64,000 bases of DNA from Falciphora oryzae. Its lineage: Eukaryota; Ascomycota; Sordariomycetes; Magnaporthales; Magnaporthaceae. Of the stretch, positions 10,158 to 21,612 are shown in pieces (the stretch's first letter is position 1; each line of letters opens with the position of its first letter). The DNA lies in the NCBI GenBank assembly GCA_000733355.1, contig JNVV01000007.1:432624-496623 (forward strand), given 5' to 3'. Position numbers and translations under genes: made by a program. The notes beneath the pieces are model-generated. The model was not told where the DNA came from. It did no database searches and saw only the letters and a list, made by a program, of their open reading frames with translations.

Positions 10158-11672
10158 TCATGATATCTTAGAAAAGACCAAAGACGCGTTTGTTCCTCCA
10201 AAACCAAAGCTGTTCGAAACCGCCACCTTGACCGTTTTCTCCTGGGCCATACTTGGCACAAAGTTGAAGTCGACTCCCACATCGGGCGCGTCAAGGTTCA
10301 AGGTTGGAGGCACGCGGTCCTGTGTATCTGCGATTAGACTCTGCTGGCTCCTTGCGTTTACGCAGATAGGTAAATAGGGGCCATCACACTCACCTCTGCA
10401 ACTGCCAGGATGGAAAACACGGACTCGATGGCGCCAGCGGCACCCAGGAGGTGGCCGGTCGAGCCCTTGGTTCCGCTGACCGTGACCTGGGACTCCCTCT
10501 CGACGCCGTCCTCACCAAGCATGAGGGTGCGGATGGCGAAGGCCTCGGCAGTATCGCCGACGCGGGTGCCGGTAGCGTGGGCGTTGAAGTAGTCAACCGC
10601 CGCGGGGCGGATGCCCGCGTTGCGCAGCGCCCTCCGCATGGCCAGGAGCGCACCGGAGCCGTCGGGCCGCGGCGCCGTCATGTGGTAGGCGTCGCCGCTG
10701 CACCCGTATCCGCGGAGCTCGCCGAGTATATTGGCGCCGCGCTTGCGGGCATGGCCCAGCTCCTCGAGCACGACGACGGCGGCACCTTCGGCAATGACGA
10801 AGCCGTCGCGCGAGGCATCGAAGGGCCGGCAGCTGGCGCCGACGGTCGAGAGCGAGCGCGAGCGGGCGAAGCCGGTAAAAGTCAGCGGGTGGATGCACGA
10901 CTCGGAGCCGCCAGCGACCATGACATCGGCGTCTCCAAAGGCGATGAAGCGGGCCGCGTCGCCGATCGAGTGTGCGCCTGTGGTGCAGGCCGTCGTGGCA
11001 GCGTGGTTCGGGCCCTGGAAGCCGTGCCGCATCGCCACATGCCCAGCTGCGAGGTTTATCAGGATCCTAGGGGCGAAGAGCGGAGATACCTTCCTGTAAC
11101 CCTACGAATTGTGTGATGCGAAGAACAGTGCAAACGGCCTTAGCATTTCTCCCTCCTGCTTTGACACTCTCCTCTCCATCGCTGGCGATTTGTTCATTCA
11201 CTGCGGTTTATCTCACGTCTTTTTCATATGCGAGACTGGTGCTATAAGTCTCATCGAGGTTCCCTATACCGCTCCCCAGACAGACTCCCGTAGCTTCCAG
11301 GTCGTTCTGGGCCGTTGGTCTCCAGCCAGCGTCGTCGAGGGCCATCTCGGCGGCCGCGACAGCGTATTGGCAAAAAGTGGACATGCGGCGCTGGTCGGGC
11401 GCATCCAGCCAGTCCGACGGGCGCCAACGCCCGGAGAGCACGCCTGCTTGGTGGCCATCGGCCTCGGCTCGGGCCCCATCGAGGACAGGGGCCGTTGGAA
11501 CGAGGCCAGCGACGGTGCTAGGGATGTCCTTCCATTTGCCGCGTGGCTCCAGGTGGGATATACTCTGGATGCCCGAGTCCCCAGCGAGCAGCCTCTGCCA
11601 GGATCGGCGGGCACCGACACCAAGAGGAGTGACAGCGCCGATTCCCGTGACGACGACCCGGCGCAGGGACAT
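10158..11672 (-). CDS. CEM1: Mitochondrial 3-oxoacyl-[ACP] synthase (KAS II type)
   Basis: Condensing enzyme of mitochondrial type II fatty acid synthesis, which supplies the octanoyl-ACP used for lipoic acid. Three exons: 11672-11217, 11101-10394, 10319-10158 (441 aa). Introns of 115 bp (GTGAGA..TAG) and 74 bp (GTGAGT..CAG) rebuild [19 protein letters not shown] and [18 protein letters not shown]. All three catalytic residues are visible: Cys in [13 protein letters not shown], His in [11 protein letters not shown], and His in [11 protein letters not shown]. The C-terminal glycine loop is [14 protein letters not shown]. The N-terminus [18 protein letters not shown] is the enzyme's first strand, so there is almost no room for a long targeting peptide; this is common in fungal annotations of the family. 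Length fits KAS II (about 410-440). Confidence 0.93.
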
Positions 11673-12991
11673 GTCGCAAGGGAGGCCACGCGTACTCGAT
11701 TCTAGCAGAAGCCGCCACCACGGTGTGGGCTCATGGCGTGATCAATGCACCCGGCGCAATAATGTTTGCGGCTCGCAGGGGAGTGCTCGCAAAAGGAGTT
11801 GAGGGGAGGGCAACAAAGGGGAGGAGGTGGTTCGGAGGTCTGTTTGAGATGCATCAGGACCTGAATAAACTCGGCAGCTCTATCTGCCCGTCGCGTCGAA
11901 TGCACAGGCCAATTGAGACCTTGGAGACCCTGCAGTGGCTTTGTGCCGTTCTGGGACTAGCGTGCGCGCTCGGGTCCAACGTCACGGAAACTTCCCTTGT
12001 CGCATTCTGGGTGGGGCGCTCTTCTTGCTGTGATCAATCGGGCAAAATCCACGACCGGGAGCCGCAAAAGCCAAAGATTGGACGGGGACCTGGACCCAAC
12101 TCGATCGACAAAGCTCGGTAGAAAGAGAAAGGAGGTGTGAAGGCGGTGATTCAAAAGAAATGCATCCAGCAAAAAAGGTCCAAAAGCATGGAAGCCGGTC
12201 TAGGGGGCCGTCTAAACCGATAGCGGCCCCAACTCAATCTCACAGGCAGCCTCACCGTACAAACACAAATCTCCTTTGAGATCCGAGCAAGGTGCGGCTG
12301 GCCACAAAGACGACACGACATACGCAAGCCCACAATTGCAATTGAATGCGGACGACGAGCACGCTTTTCCTATCGCCACCACGACTTGAGGCCCAAGCTC
12401 GCCCAGCGCCCGCAACAAGTCAGTTGCAGGCAGGACCAAGCCCGGAAAGCGGCTTGCCCAGCGATCATTTCTTGCAAAACATCAACACCTGCATCTCCCG
12501 TTGTTGGTGCGTCCTCACGTTCGAAACGGGACGTTCTTGGCGGCCTGGCAAGACTCGACCGCCCCCGACACAACGCTGGCCTCGGCAGCTCAGCAGCGAG
12601 TCACGGGGTCGCCCTGTGCTTTTTTTGTCGCTCCTGGCTGCTGTGCCTCTCTATGTCAGCCATGCGCCCGGACCTAACCCAATCCGGCCACTGATCCCTG
12701 CGCGTTTCACCCGTATAAAAGACCACGGCCTCGATGTGTCGGGTTGGCGATATCGTTCACTCATCCCCAACTCTACAGACTCGCGGGTCTGGCTTGAACC
12801 TTGTTGGCATCGAGCCGTGCCAGGAAAGCGGCCTCTGCTCGACGTCTGGGGCAAAAGATATTGGACGACCACCTCGCATATAGATCTTCCCCCGCGGCGC
12901 CTCTGTGTGATGTTCTGACGGTCTTCGCTGCTTGTTTCTACCGAACGCGCTGCTGCTGTATCCTGGGTGTCCATGGTGTCTGCGAGCAGAC
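11673..12991. other. Divergent intergenic CEM1 / OPT transporter
   Basis: Upstream region of both genes, 1.3 kb. Contains a TATA box for the transporter at 12713-12718. The short open frames on both strands overlap each other and match nothing I recognise. Confidence 0.5.
12713..12718 (+). promoter_or_regulatory. TATA box (TATAAA) of the OPT gene
   Basis: CGTATAAAAG lies 279 bp upstream of the chosen transporter start. Canonical TATA elements are uncommon in this window, and their presence fits an inducible nutrient transporter rather than a housekeeping gene. Confidence 0.5.
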
Positions 12992-15520
12992 ATGGCCCCA
13001 TCAACATCCAACATGGGTGGCAAGCCGTCTGAGACGGCTGCCACCATAGAGATGACCAGCTTGCGTGAGCGCGGTAGCCAACACAGCGAAGGCCTGAAGA
13101 CGTCTGCGGAGCGCTGGGGTGAGTCTAGCCTGCATCCCTTGAGCGATGATGACCTCGACGAGGACGATGGGGAGGACGATGAAGAAGCAGGATCAGAATA
13201 CGAACTTCTCCTAGATCCCAACCTGCCCGACGAGCTGCACCGCGATGGCTCCAGCGGCAGCGAGACCTCGGGCGCCAAGGAGGAGGAGGGCGCCCTTGAG
13301 GACTCGCCCTACCCCGAGGTGCGCGCCGCCGTGCGCAACTACGACGAGGAGATGCCGTGCAACACGGTGCGCGCCTGGACCATCGGCCTGTTCCTGTGCG
13401 TCATCGGCGCCTCCATGAACACCCTCTTCTCGCTGCGCTCGCCCTCCATCAGCCTCGGTGCCCTGATCGCCCAGATCATCGCCTGGCCCCTGGGCCACGG
13501 CTGGGCCCACGTCATGCCCACGCGCCGCTTCAGCTTCTTCGGCATCCCCTGGTCCCTCAACCCGGGGCCCTTCAACATCAAGGAGCACTCCATCATCGTC
13601 GTCATGGCGAGCGTGTCCTTTTCCGTCGCCTACGCCACCGACATCATCCTGGCCCAGCTTGTCTTCTACAAGCAGAACTTTGGCATCCCCTGGCAGCTGC
13701 TGCTGACCGTCTCGACCCAGTCACTCGGCTACGGCATCGCCGGCATGATGCGCAAGTTCCTCGTCTACCCGGCCTCTATGATCTGGCCCGGCAACCTGGT
13801 CTCGGTCACGCTGATGAACGCCATGTACGAGGCCCCGCCGCCCAAGGACCCGAGCATGATCGGCGGCTCCATGCCCCGCTACCACTGGTTTGGCGTCGTC
13901 ACCCTCTGCTCGTTTGTTTACTACTTCATTCCGGGCTTTTTGGCCCAGTTCCTGAGCGTTTTTGCTTTTGTTACCTGGATGGCCCCAAATAACCCCGTGG
14001 TGAACCAGCTGTTTGGAGGCGTTACGGGTCTCTCGCTGCTACCCATAACCTTTGACTGGTCGCAGATCGTCGGCTTCATCGGCTCTCCCCTAATCCCACC
14101 GTGGTGAGTATAGCGAGTTCTCGCTGGCCCCTGCAATTTGTGTTATCCCCTCGATTAACATCCTCAAAGGCACGCCATCGCAAACACCATGATCGGCGTC
14201 GTCACCTTCTACCTCTTTGGGGCCTCGATCCTGCAGTACACCGGCACGTGGTACGGACAGTTCCTGCCCATTAGCGACTCGAGCACATACGACAACACGG
14301 GTGCCAAGTACAACGTGACCCGCATCCTCACGAGCGACTTCACGCTCAACGAGGAGGAGTACAAAAACTACTCACCCCTCTTCATCAGCACAACCTTTGC
14401 CATGGCTTACGGACTATCCTTTGCTGCCATCGCATCGCTGATCGTCTACACGTGGCTGCACCATCGCAAAATGATTTGGCAGCAGTACAAAAATGTATCC
14501 CGCGAGGGCGACGACATCCACATGAAGCTAATGCGCAAGTACCGCGAGGCACCCACTTGGTGGTACATGGGCCTGTTTGCTATCATGCTGGCCCTCGGCT
14601 TCGTCACCGTGCTCGCCTACCCGACCAACCTGACCTGGTGGGCCTTCCTGCTCGCCGTCGCCATCTCCTTCGGCTTCGCCCTCCCCATCGGCATTATCCA
14701 GGCCGTGACCAACAACCAGATCGGCCTCAACGTGCTCACCGAATTCGTCTACGGCTACATCCAGCCGGGACGCCCCCTGGCGCTGATGATCTTCAAGACC
14801 TTCGGCTACATCACCATGTCGCAGGCCCTGAGCTTCGTGTCGGACCTCAAGTTCGGCCACTACATGAAAATCCCGCCGCGCACCATGTTCATGTGCCAGG
14901 TCGTCGCCACCACCTTCTCGTGCTTCATCCAGGTGGCCGTCCTCAACTTTGCCCTCAACCACATCGACGGCGTCTGCACCCCGACGCAGACCGAGCGCTT
15001 CACCTGCCCCGGGGGCCACGTATTCTTCTCGGCCTCGGTCATCTGGGGCCTCATCGGCCCGGCCCGCATGTTCTCGCCCGGCCAGATCTACTCGGGCCTC
15101 TTCATCTTCTTCGGCGTCGGCGCCGTCGTGCCCGTGATCCTCTTCTACGCCGCCAAGCGCTGGCCCAGGTCGCCGCTCAAGCACGCAATGGCGCCCCTTA
15201 TCTTTGGCGGCTCCGCCGCCATCCCGCCCGCCTCGCCCCTTAACTACCTGTCGTGGGGCATCGTCGGCTACGTGTTCCAGCACCTGATCCGCAAGAGGCA
15301 CTTTGGCTGGTGGAGCCGCCTCAACTTCCTGACCTCGTCCGGGCTCGACCTGGGCCTCGCCCTCGCCACCCTCGTCATCTTCTTCGCCTTCACCCTCAAC
15401 AACATCGAACCGCCAAAGTGGTGGGGCAACGCCGTCGTCCAGAGCACCATGGACTTCAAGGACACGGCCGTCAGGGCACACGTCGCTGAGGGCCAGAAGT
15501 TTGGGCCCACGTCGTGGTAA
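12992..15520 (+). CDS. Oligopeptide transporter, OPT family (Isp4-like)
   Basis: Proton-coupled importer of small peptides, Isp4/Opt branch of the OPT family, in the plasma membrane. Two exons, 12992-14103 and 14170-15520 (820 aa). The 66 bp intron (GTGAGT..AAG) rebuilds LIPP-W-HAIANTMIGVV. The N-terminal ~110 residues are hydrophilic and acidic (a DDDLDEDDGEDDEE run). Many hydrophobic segments follow, with the family motif NPGPFNIKEH near residue 190, AYATDIILAQLVFY, KIPPRTMFMCQVVATTFSCF, and IWGLIGPARMFSPGQIYSG. Length and order match fungal OPTs. Upstream in-frame ATG 12932 is less likely; MAPSTSNMGGKP reads as a normal start. It has a TATA box, and converges on the Zn2Cys6 gene. Substrate (tetra-/pentapeptides, glutathione or others) cannot be told from sequence. 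Confidence 0.93.
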
Positions 15521-16261
15521 GGGGGCAAATCCCGCAAGAACGAGGCCCCCATTGTGCCTGTATATATGTCGGCATGTGTACAAAACAAAACTGCCACCCG
15601 TGGCATTCCATATCCTGGTTATATCACTGCATTTTCTACTCGGGTTTCTTTATTATTCTGGGGATGGGGGGTAGTCTTGGCGACACTTTGGAGACCCGCG
15701 GCCTTGAAGTTGATATTGGGTGGCTGGCCTAGCATTGCAATTTTGAACATTTGTTTCTATACATATGCATATTTTCATGTCCCTTGTCAATTGTGAATTG
15801 AAACTGTTCTGATGACAGCACGTTCGTTTTATCAGCTATTAGCCATCGCCGTATGGGATTTTGGGTCTCTGGAAGCCCAGTTGGCGTTAAAAGTGAGCGG
15901 ACCTTATCACAGCAGCGCAAAAACAGCCAGCTCCAAGGTGTTCTGGTATCATTTATAATATTATTTAACACCAAATGTCAATACCCTCCAATTTTGTTTA
16001 AATACAAGAGGGATCAAGTGAGTACGGGGCATGGGCTTAGATGGAACAAAAATGGAACAAAAACCAAATGTGAAAAAAAAAAAAAAAAGTGGGGAAAATA
16101 CACTAAGAAATAAAAAACACAAATAACAGAACCCTCTCCATTGGATTACTTTTGTCTTTTTTTTTTTTTTTTAAAAAAAAACCAGGCACTCTGTCCTGGC
16201 TTCGTTCAGCACTCTGGCAGGCCGGTCGGGCGAGAGCTGAGGAGACTGCGCCGAGTCCGCA
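15521..16261. other. Convergent intergenic OPT / Zn2Cys6 gene
   Basis: AT-rich tail-to-tail gap with A16 at 16073-16088 and a T16A9 junction at 16157-16181. Likely holds both 3' UTRs. No gene seen. Confidence 0.5.
16157..16181. repeat. T16A9 self-complementary tract
   Basis: A run of 16 T followed directly by 9 A, able to fold on itself in either transcript; it lies 80 bp past the end of the minus-strand regulator and may mark 3' ends of both converging genes. Confidence 0.8.
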
Positions 16262-19161
16262 CTAGCCTTCCGATATGAACGGGACAGTGTACAATGGGGG
16301 CGGTGGTTGCGGGTGCAGTGGCGGCTGTTCTGGCGGGGGCGCTTGGTCTTGTTGTGGATAGTGTTGCTGGCGATGGGGCAGCTGGTCTTGACCGCCAGAG
16401 ACCATAGACGCCGAGTGCGACATTGAAAAGTTAGTAGGGGTCTGATTGCTCTCCGCAGGGGCTTCTGCAAGCTCCGAGAGTAGAGGGTTCTTGCATTTAC
16501 TGCAGAGATATTTCAGGAGACCCAGCAGGTGTTTGGCCTGCGCGTCCATCTCGGCAGCGTAGACAAAGTATTCCAGGCTGTTGTCACGTTTTGAAGTCAG
16601 CTAACGTGTCCATGTCCAGAGTATAACAGTTCGCAAGAGAAAATGACATGGGATGGGCGTGAGTTTGACGCCGGTAAGGTCCCAAAAGAACCACTTACGC
16701 CGAACGTATCGCTGGAACCTGTCGGTCCCCTCGTAATATTGGGTCCTGACATGACTTCCACGCGTCGGAGGAGATCTCCTGGCTCATAACAACCAAAGCC
16801 GATGAGAACATCGAGTTTCTAGTGCCAGCAGTGGTCAGCATGGGTCGTCCCCTCGGTTACCCTGGCTTCCAGGATGCTATGGGCCCCGTCAACAGTTACA
16901 GGATGTGACGCGGGCAATGCTCCCCAGGATGGAGTGGCTATGTGAGAACCTACACAATGAAAGGATTCCGCCTGGGTAGGAGGCCGGCCCGAAGTGCTTC
17001 CGACACCACCGAGATTACCATGTAGGACGCCTCGATAGCGTTTCGGGGAAACACCTCGCCGCCTCCCGCGAGCGGATGCGCCTCGTACGACCCCTTGTAA
17101 TGCGCGTCAAAGAGCACAAAGGGTCGGCCCAGAAGATTGACGCAGTGGAGCTTGAGCAGCTTCTCATGCATAGCATGCATGGCAAGCCGTCTCTGTTCGG
17201 CCGGCGTGGTGGGCGGCGGCACACCAACAGTATCGTTGCTGGCTGTGATTGCGCTCACGGACGGCCAGCCGTGAATGTGCGACGCTATTTCGGCGGCGAT
17301 GGCCGCCGACGTTTCCGACCTTGCGTAGATCTTGGTCAAGATCATGCTCAGGACACCGACGCCGCGGACAGCGGGAGGCAGACTGGTCTGGTCGCCCTCG
17401 GTATCTTCGGGCGGCGCGGGAAAGGCGGTGCCGTCGCTTACAACTGGCGGGCGGCCAAGCTGGGCGGCTACGAAGCGGTCGAGTACTAAGAGGCTGCGCC
17501 ACACGTTCCTCCTCAGCCGGCCAGTGCTCGGGTTGAAACTCCACGGGCGGCCATTCTTCATCATATCGTCGTATCGCATGAGCAGATGCTCTTCCCGGTG
17601 CATCCCAAGCAGCTGCGCCAGCCAACCGGCCCTCCCTTCAGACAGGTGTCAGCATGGATCTGCGGCAGCGTGGGGGACAAGAGGGCAGTGCTTACCTATA
17701 TACTCATATCCTTCATTTCTCCTCACCACCGTAAGAGTATAGAGGCACTTGAGAAGAAGGGCTCGCACGGTCCAGAGGTCCTTGCTCCAGTCGCTGACCA
17801 TGGCGTTGGCGCTCTGGAAGTACGCCTCGGCATCAATATCGCCAATGATAGCCTCCGCCTTGGGCCCAGCCAGAACACAGCCAAGCGCGAGGGTAAGATA
17901 GAGGAGCACACGACCCCTAGTATCACGGTTGCCTTCTGCTATTATGCTTCGGACCGTCAAGTCCATGGTCTCTTCCTCGTCGTAAACCTGAAGGAGACCG
18001 TAGGTCTATTTTTGATAGTTTAGTAGACGTGCAGTCATCGCCGCTGATATTTGATGCTTGCCGATCATTTCCCATCTGAGTGTACTTACATTGATCAGGT
18101 ATTCTTCAACCAGAACATATGTCTGCCTCTCGTCCGGAAAGTCAATCGGCAGGGTCATTGGTGGCTGTGATAGTGAAGGATGGAGTTCCATGAGCCTGAA
18201 CCTCAGGTCAAGAGGCCGAAGGAGGGGGTTCGGCATAAAGGTGACCTCGAGGACGTTTCGGAGAGCATCCAGATATGCGAGATGACTAGAGCAGCCTAAA
18301 AGATCTATATGAAAGAAAATAAAAGGCAGGCCGGCGATCAGCAAGGAGAATGACAATACAGCCCGAGAGCGAGTCTTCATGGGCGACCGGGCCACAACAG
18401 GGATCATGTGCGGAGACAATATTCGGGCTATAAACTCACTGATGGTGTCCCCTTCCGGGAGAGAGAGCCCCAGCATTCTTTCGGTGGCGTAGAGGTGGGC
18501 AGGGATACGGACTTCCATCCAAGAACTGGCCCCCGGCGCCGAGTCGGCTGATCGCATGTTCCCATGGGGGGACGTGGTGGAGGCGGCTTCCATAGTCGGC
18601 GGCGGAGGAAAGTTGCCTTCTGGACTGAGGCCCGAGGCGGAGCCCATGCCGCCGACGGGCGTAGAGGTGGTCAAGGTCGCGACGGAAAACGGAGTCGATG
18701 CGTCCATGCTGCTGCCACTGGGGGAATCAGACTTCACCGGCGACGACGGCTGTGGCAAGCCTGGAGGGGTAACGGCGGCAGCATCGTCGAGTCGTCGCTT
18801 CGCTGAAGGGCCAGCTGCCGCCCTGTTGCGGTTCACGCCATCGTAGGAGCAGTTATCGGCGTTCTTCTTGCGAACGCAGAGGGAACATGGTCTTTGGCCA
18901 TCGCACTACATTGTGTCGTTGCGTGCCCCGCGTAAGTTTGGGTTGAGCCATGTGTAAGCCGGGGAACCAAGTGAGCTACAACATCACGGGCCAGGGGGAC
19001 GGCTCGCAAGGGTTTGCAAGGACGGGACAGGGGGGCAGAGCGGGCAGTGGCATGATGGCATGATGGCGACGGCAGCGCACCTTTTGCTTTCGCGTCTTGC
19101 AGAAGCCGCAGGCCTGGGCGATGCGTATCCGCTTGTCATCCGGCACCCTTGGACGGGTCAT
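16262..19161 (-). CDS. Zn2Cys6 fungal transcription factor
   Basis: Sequence-specific nuclear regulator with a binuclear zinc cluster and the fungal-specific regulatory domain (PF04082 type). Clear exons: 19161-19081; 18905 to 18090 (possibly split by a small intron near 18350-18290); 18005-17696; 17635 to about 16953; last exon ending at 16262. The first junction (AAG|GTGCGC..TAG|TGC) rebuilds ACGFCKTRKQK-CDGQRPCSLC, giving a perfect C-x2-C-x6-C-x5-C-x2-C-x8-C. Then a Ser/Pro/Ala-rich linker, and domain blocks YIGRAGWLAQLLGMHREEH and LRRNVWRSLLVLDRFVAAQL. The C-terminal exon has EYFVYAAEMDAQAKHLLGLL and a Gln/Pro-rich tail. The reading between about 16953 and 16600 does not join in one frame with ordinary splice sites, so exon count there is uncertain and a frameshift is possible. 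Target genes unknown. Confidence 0.8.
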
Positions 19162-21612
19162 GATGGATGACCGGGCGGCCGTCCAGCTGCTGCTGCTGCT
19201 CTCGGATAGGTCTTGACAGACGCCTGCAGTTCCATCAGAGCATGGCAGGCAGAGCGAGGCAGAGAGTTCGCTGGCGGTCCGGGCGGGGGATCAAGAGAGG
19301 CCCCCGCGGATGCAGGTCACTTGGGCTCCGAGGCCCGGCCGATGTCTGGCTGGCTGGCGCTGTTGTCTGGGCGTGGCTGCGGAAGGGCTCCGGTTGGTTG
19401 CTGCTACGTGGTCCTCGCAGGCGGGATACAATGCAAGGAGGCCAAGGCTGCCAGCCCTGGCTCGGATGCTTGTAGGGAAGAAAGTCTAGACCAGGTGCCG
19501 AGAGCGAAGGCAGCCAGCGGAGAGGCCCAATGGGGTCCACCCTGACCAGGGGCTCCGACTGCCGCGACCAGTGTTTGACGGAATGGAGGGGAAGACTTTT
19601 GAAGGAGCGCAGGCGGTGTCCAGCAGCAGCCGTGGGAGCAGAGCCTCCGCCTTGCGGGTGGGCTCAACTGTTTCGGCGCGCTTGGAATCGATGGGACCAG
19701 ACACAGGCCGAAGAGCAGGAGGCAGGCAGAAAGCCCGATTGAAGGGATGGTTGGATGGAGGATGGAGCTGAGCTGGGCGGCGGCAGGCAGGCAGCGGCAA
19801 CCTGGGCAGGCAAAGACCCTACCGTACTCTTCAAAAACAGCTACCTAACCCACCCGCATTATTAGGTTTACAGGCAGCAGAGGCTCGGAAGCGCGAGGAA
19901 AAGAAGGGAGAGACACGAAGCTTATGACAAAGCCGGGCTGGGCCTGAGGTGAGGGCCAGTCGCGCTGGGCAAGGGGGTGGAGGGGTGCCCCTGTCACCAG
20001 CGCGGAGCGAAGCGACTCAGGAGCCGTTGTTTTTGCCTCTTCCAGCTTAGACGGAGCCCTGCCCACCAGCGTGGTGGGGTGCGGAAGGTCCGCGCAGCGC
20101 TGCACGGACGAGGGAGCCACTCAGGGCAATTCGCAAATCGATCTCGCCCAGGATCTTGCCTAGGACCGGCCTGGGCTGCCGCTCGGACCAGCAGGCAATC
20201 CATGGCGCCCCTTGCTAAAGAACCAAACAAGCAAACCCCCATACAAACCACCATGGCATTTGTCAATTTGGCATCACCGGCCCCGAGGCTCAAGGTGGCT
20301 TGACGCCAGACAATGGGACTGGTTGATGCCGGTCGGTCGGTCCAACCGGGCCTCCGCCGCTACCATGTCGAACTAGTTATGCACGTAGTATGGCTGGCGC
20401 CGCTCGGAGCGGCAAAGCCATATTTTGGAGTTGGATAGACTCGGCCATGCGCAAGTGTTCCGCGGTGGCGCGAGCTGAGGCTGCCTTGGTCTTCTGCCTT
20501 GATTACTGCTTTGCTGTCTTGCCTGCACGCAGACGGCGGGCCCGAGAGGATTGAATGCCGCCGCCGCCCGTCACTCCGGCTACGCACGCTTGTGTTAGTG
20601 GATAGCATGGCGTCGAGGAGGCGGACATTATTCCAAATGCCTTCATTGCACTGACTAGGTATCTACTTAGGTACCCGGTAGGTAGGTACCTAGGTAGCCA
20701 CGAGAAGACAGTTCAGCATCTCGGCTCAGCAGTGAAAAGCCCGACGACATCAAAAGTACAAGAAATGGCAGAAGCTCTCCCTGACCTAAGACGGGAGCTG
20801 GACTGTAAACCCCCACCCGGGTGTTCACTGCACGGACATGGCTTCTGCGGTGCACACACGGGGCAGCCGACATCAAGTTATGCCGTATCCGTTCGTATCA
20901 TCCGCCCCAAACCCGACCTCCGATTCGGGGCCGCTTCTAGATCGATCAATGGCTTGCGCCCAAACAAGTCCGTCCTCGGAGTTACCTCGCCGCTCGCCAG
21001 CGGCTTTCTCCCCGCCCGGGGCATCCAAACATGGCGGGGGCCATACCTTGCTCACAAGAACCGACCCCATGCCAGGACGCGTGTAAGTGTTTGTGAGTCT
21101 GGGCCCCAAAGCCGTTCGCAATCTCAACGTAGCTGCTGGTTTCGCCCCTAGGTCAGAGGGGTAATCGAATACCATGTCTACCGGTGCCGGAGCACGGCCT
21201 CCCTCAGTCTCGACCCTGGCCGGCTTGAGCCGGGCATGCGCATGAACCGCTCTCTGTCAATCTAGTGACCCCTTGAGAGCCTCGATCGAGGCCCACCTAG
21301 CGATTACCGGACGGCGCGTTTGGGCCGATGCAGGACCCACCCGTGTGATCCACTTTATTTTTTCTCAATGAGCTCCGCCATCGCGACCTCGGGCAACGCC
21401 TGGAATCAACTGACTTTGAAGCCTTCTACATATGGCTTGAAGAGCAGCCGCCACGCGTATCCCCGGGTAGGCACCTACTTAGTAAGCCTTGAATCTGGGT
21501 GTGTCAAGTACTGTCTACGCATGCGATCCAGACCCCGAACACCCCACCGTCCCCTAGACCGGCCCCAAGGCTAACTCGGCCAAGGACTCTCGGCGTCCCT
21601 CGCTCCAGAACC
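19162..21612. other. Divergent intergenic, regulator / mitochondrial protein
   Basis: 2.45 kb with no gene I can support. Contains a cluster of TAGGTA repeats at about 20655-20697. Open frames up to about 140 codons occur on both strands but lack recognisable domains and overlap one another. Confidence 0.5.
20655..20697. repeat. TAGGTA-type simple repeat cluster
   Basis: Imperfect run of TAGGT/TAGGTACC units including the palindrome TAGGTACCTA at 20683-20692. Further copies lie at 1547-1556, 37138-37150, 48101-48110, 48312-48330 and 50072-50080. Confidence 0.6.

Noticed and set aside
14528..15583. 351-codon antisense open frame within the OPT gene
   Set aside because: Shadow of GC-rich transporter exon 2; composition dominated by Gly, Glu, Asp and Arg as expected from antisense codons, no motif.
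16934..16953. A 16-nt intron in the Zn2Cys6 gene joining FIV to HSILGS
   Set aside because: Too short for the spliceosome; kept only as a sign that the region is unresolved.
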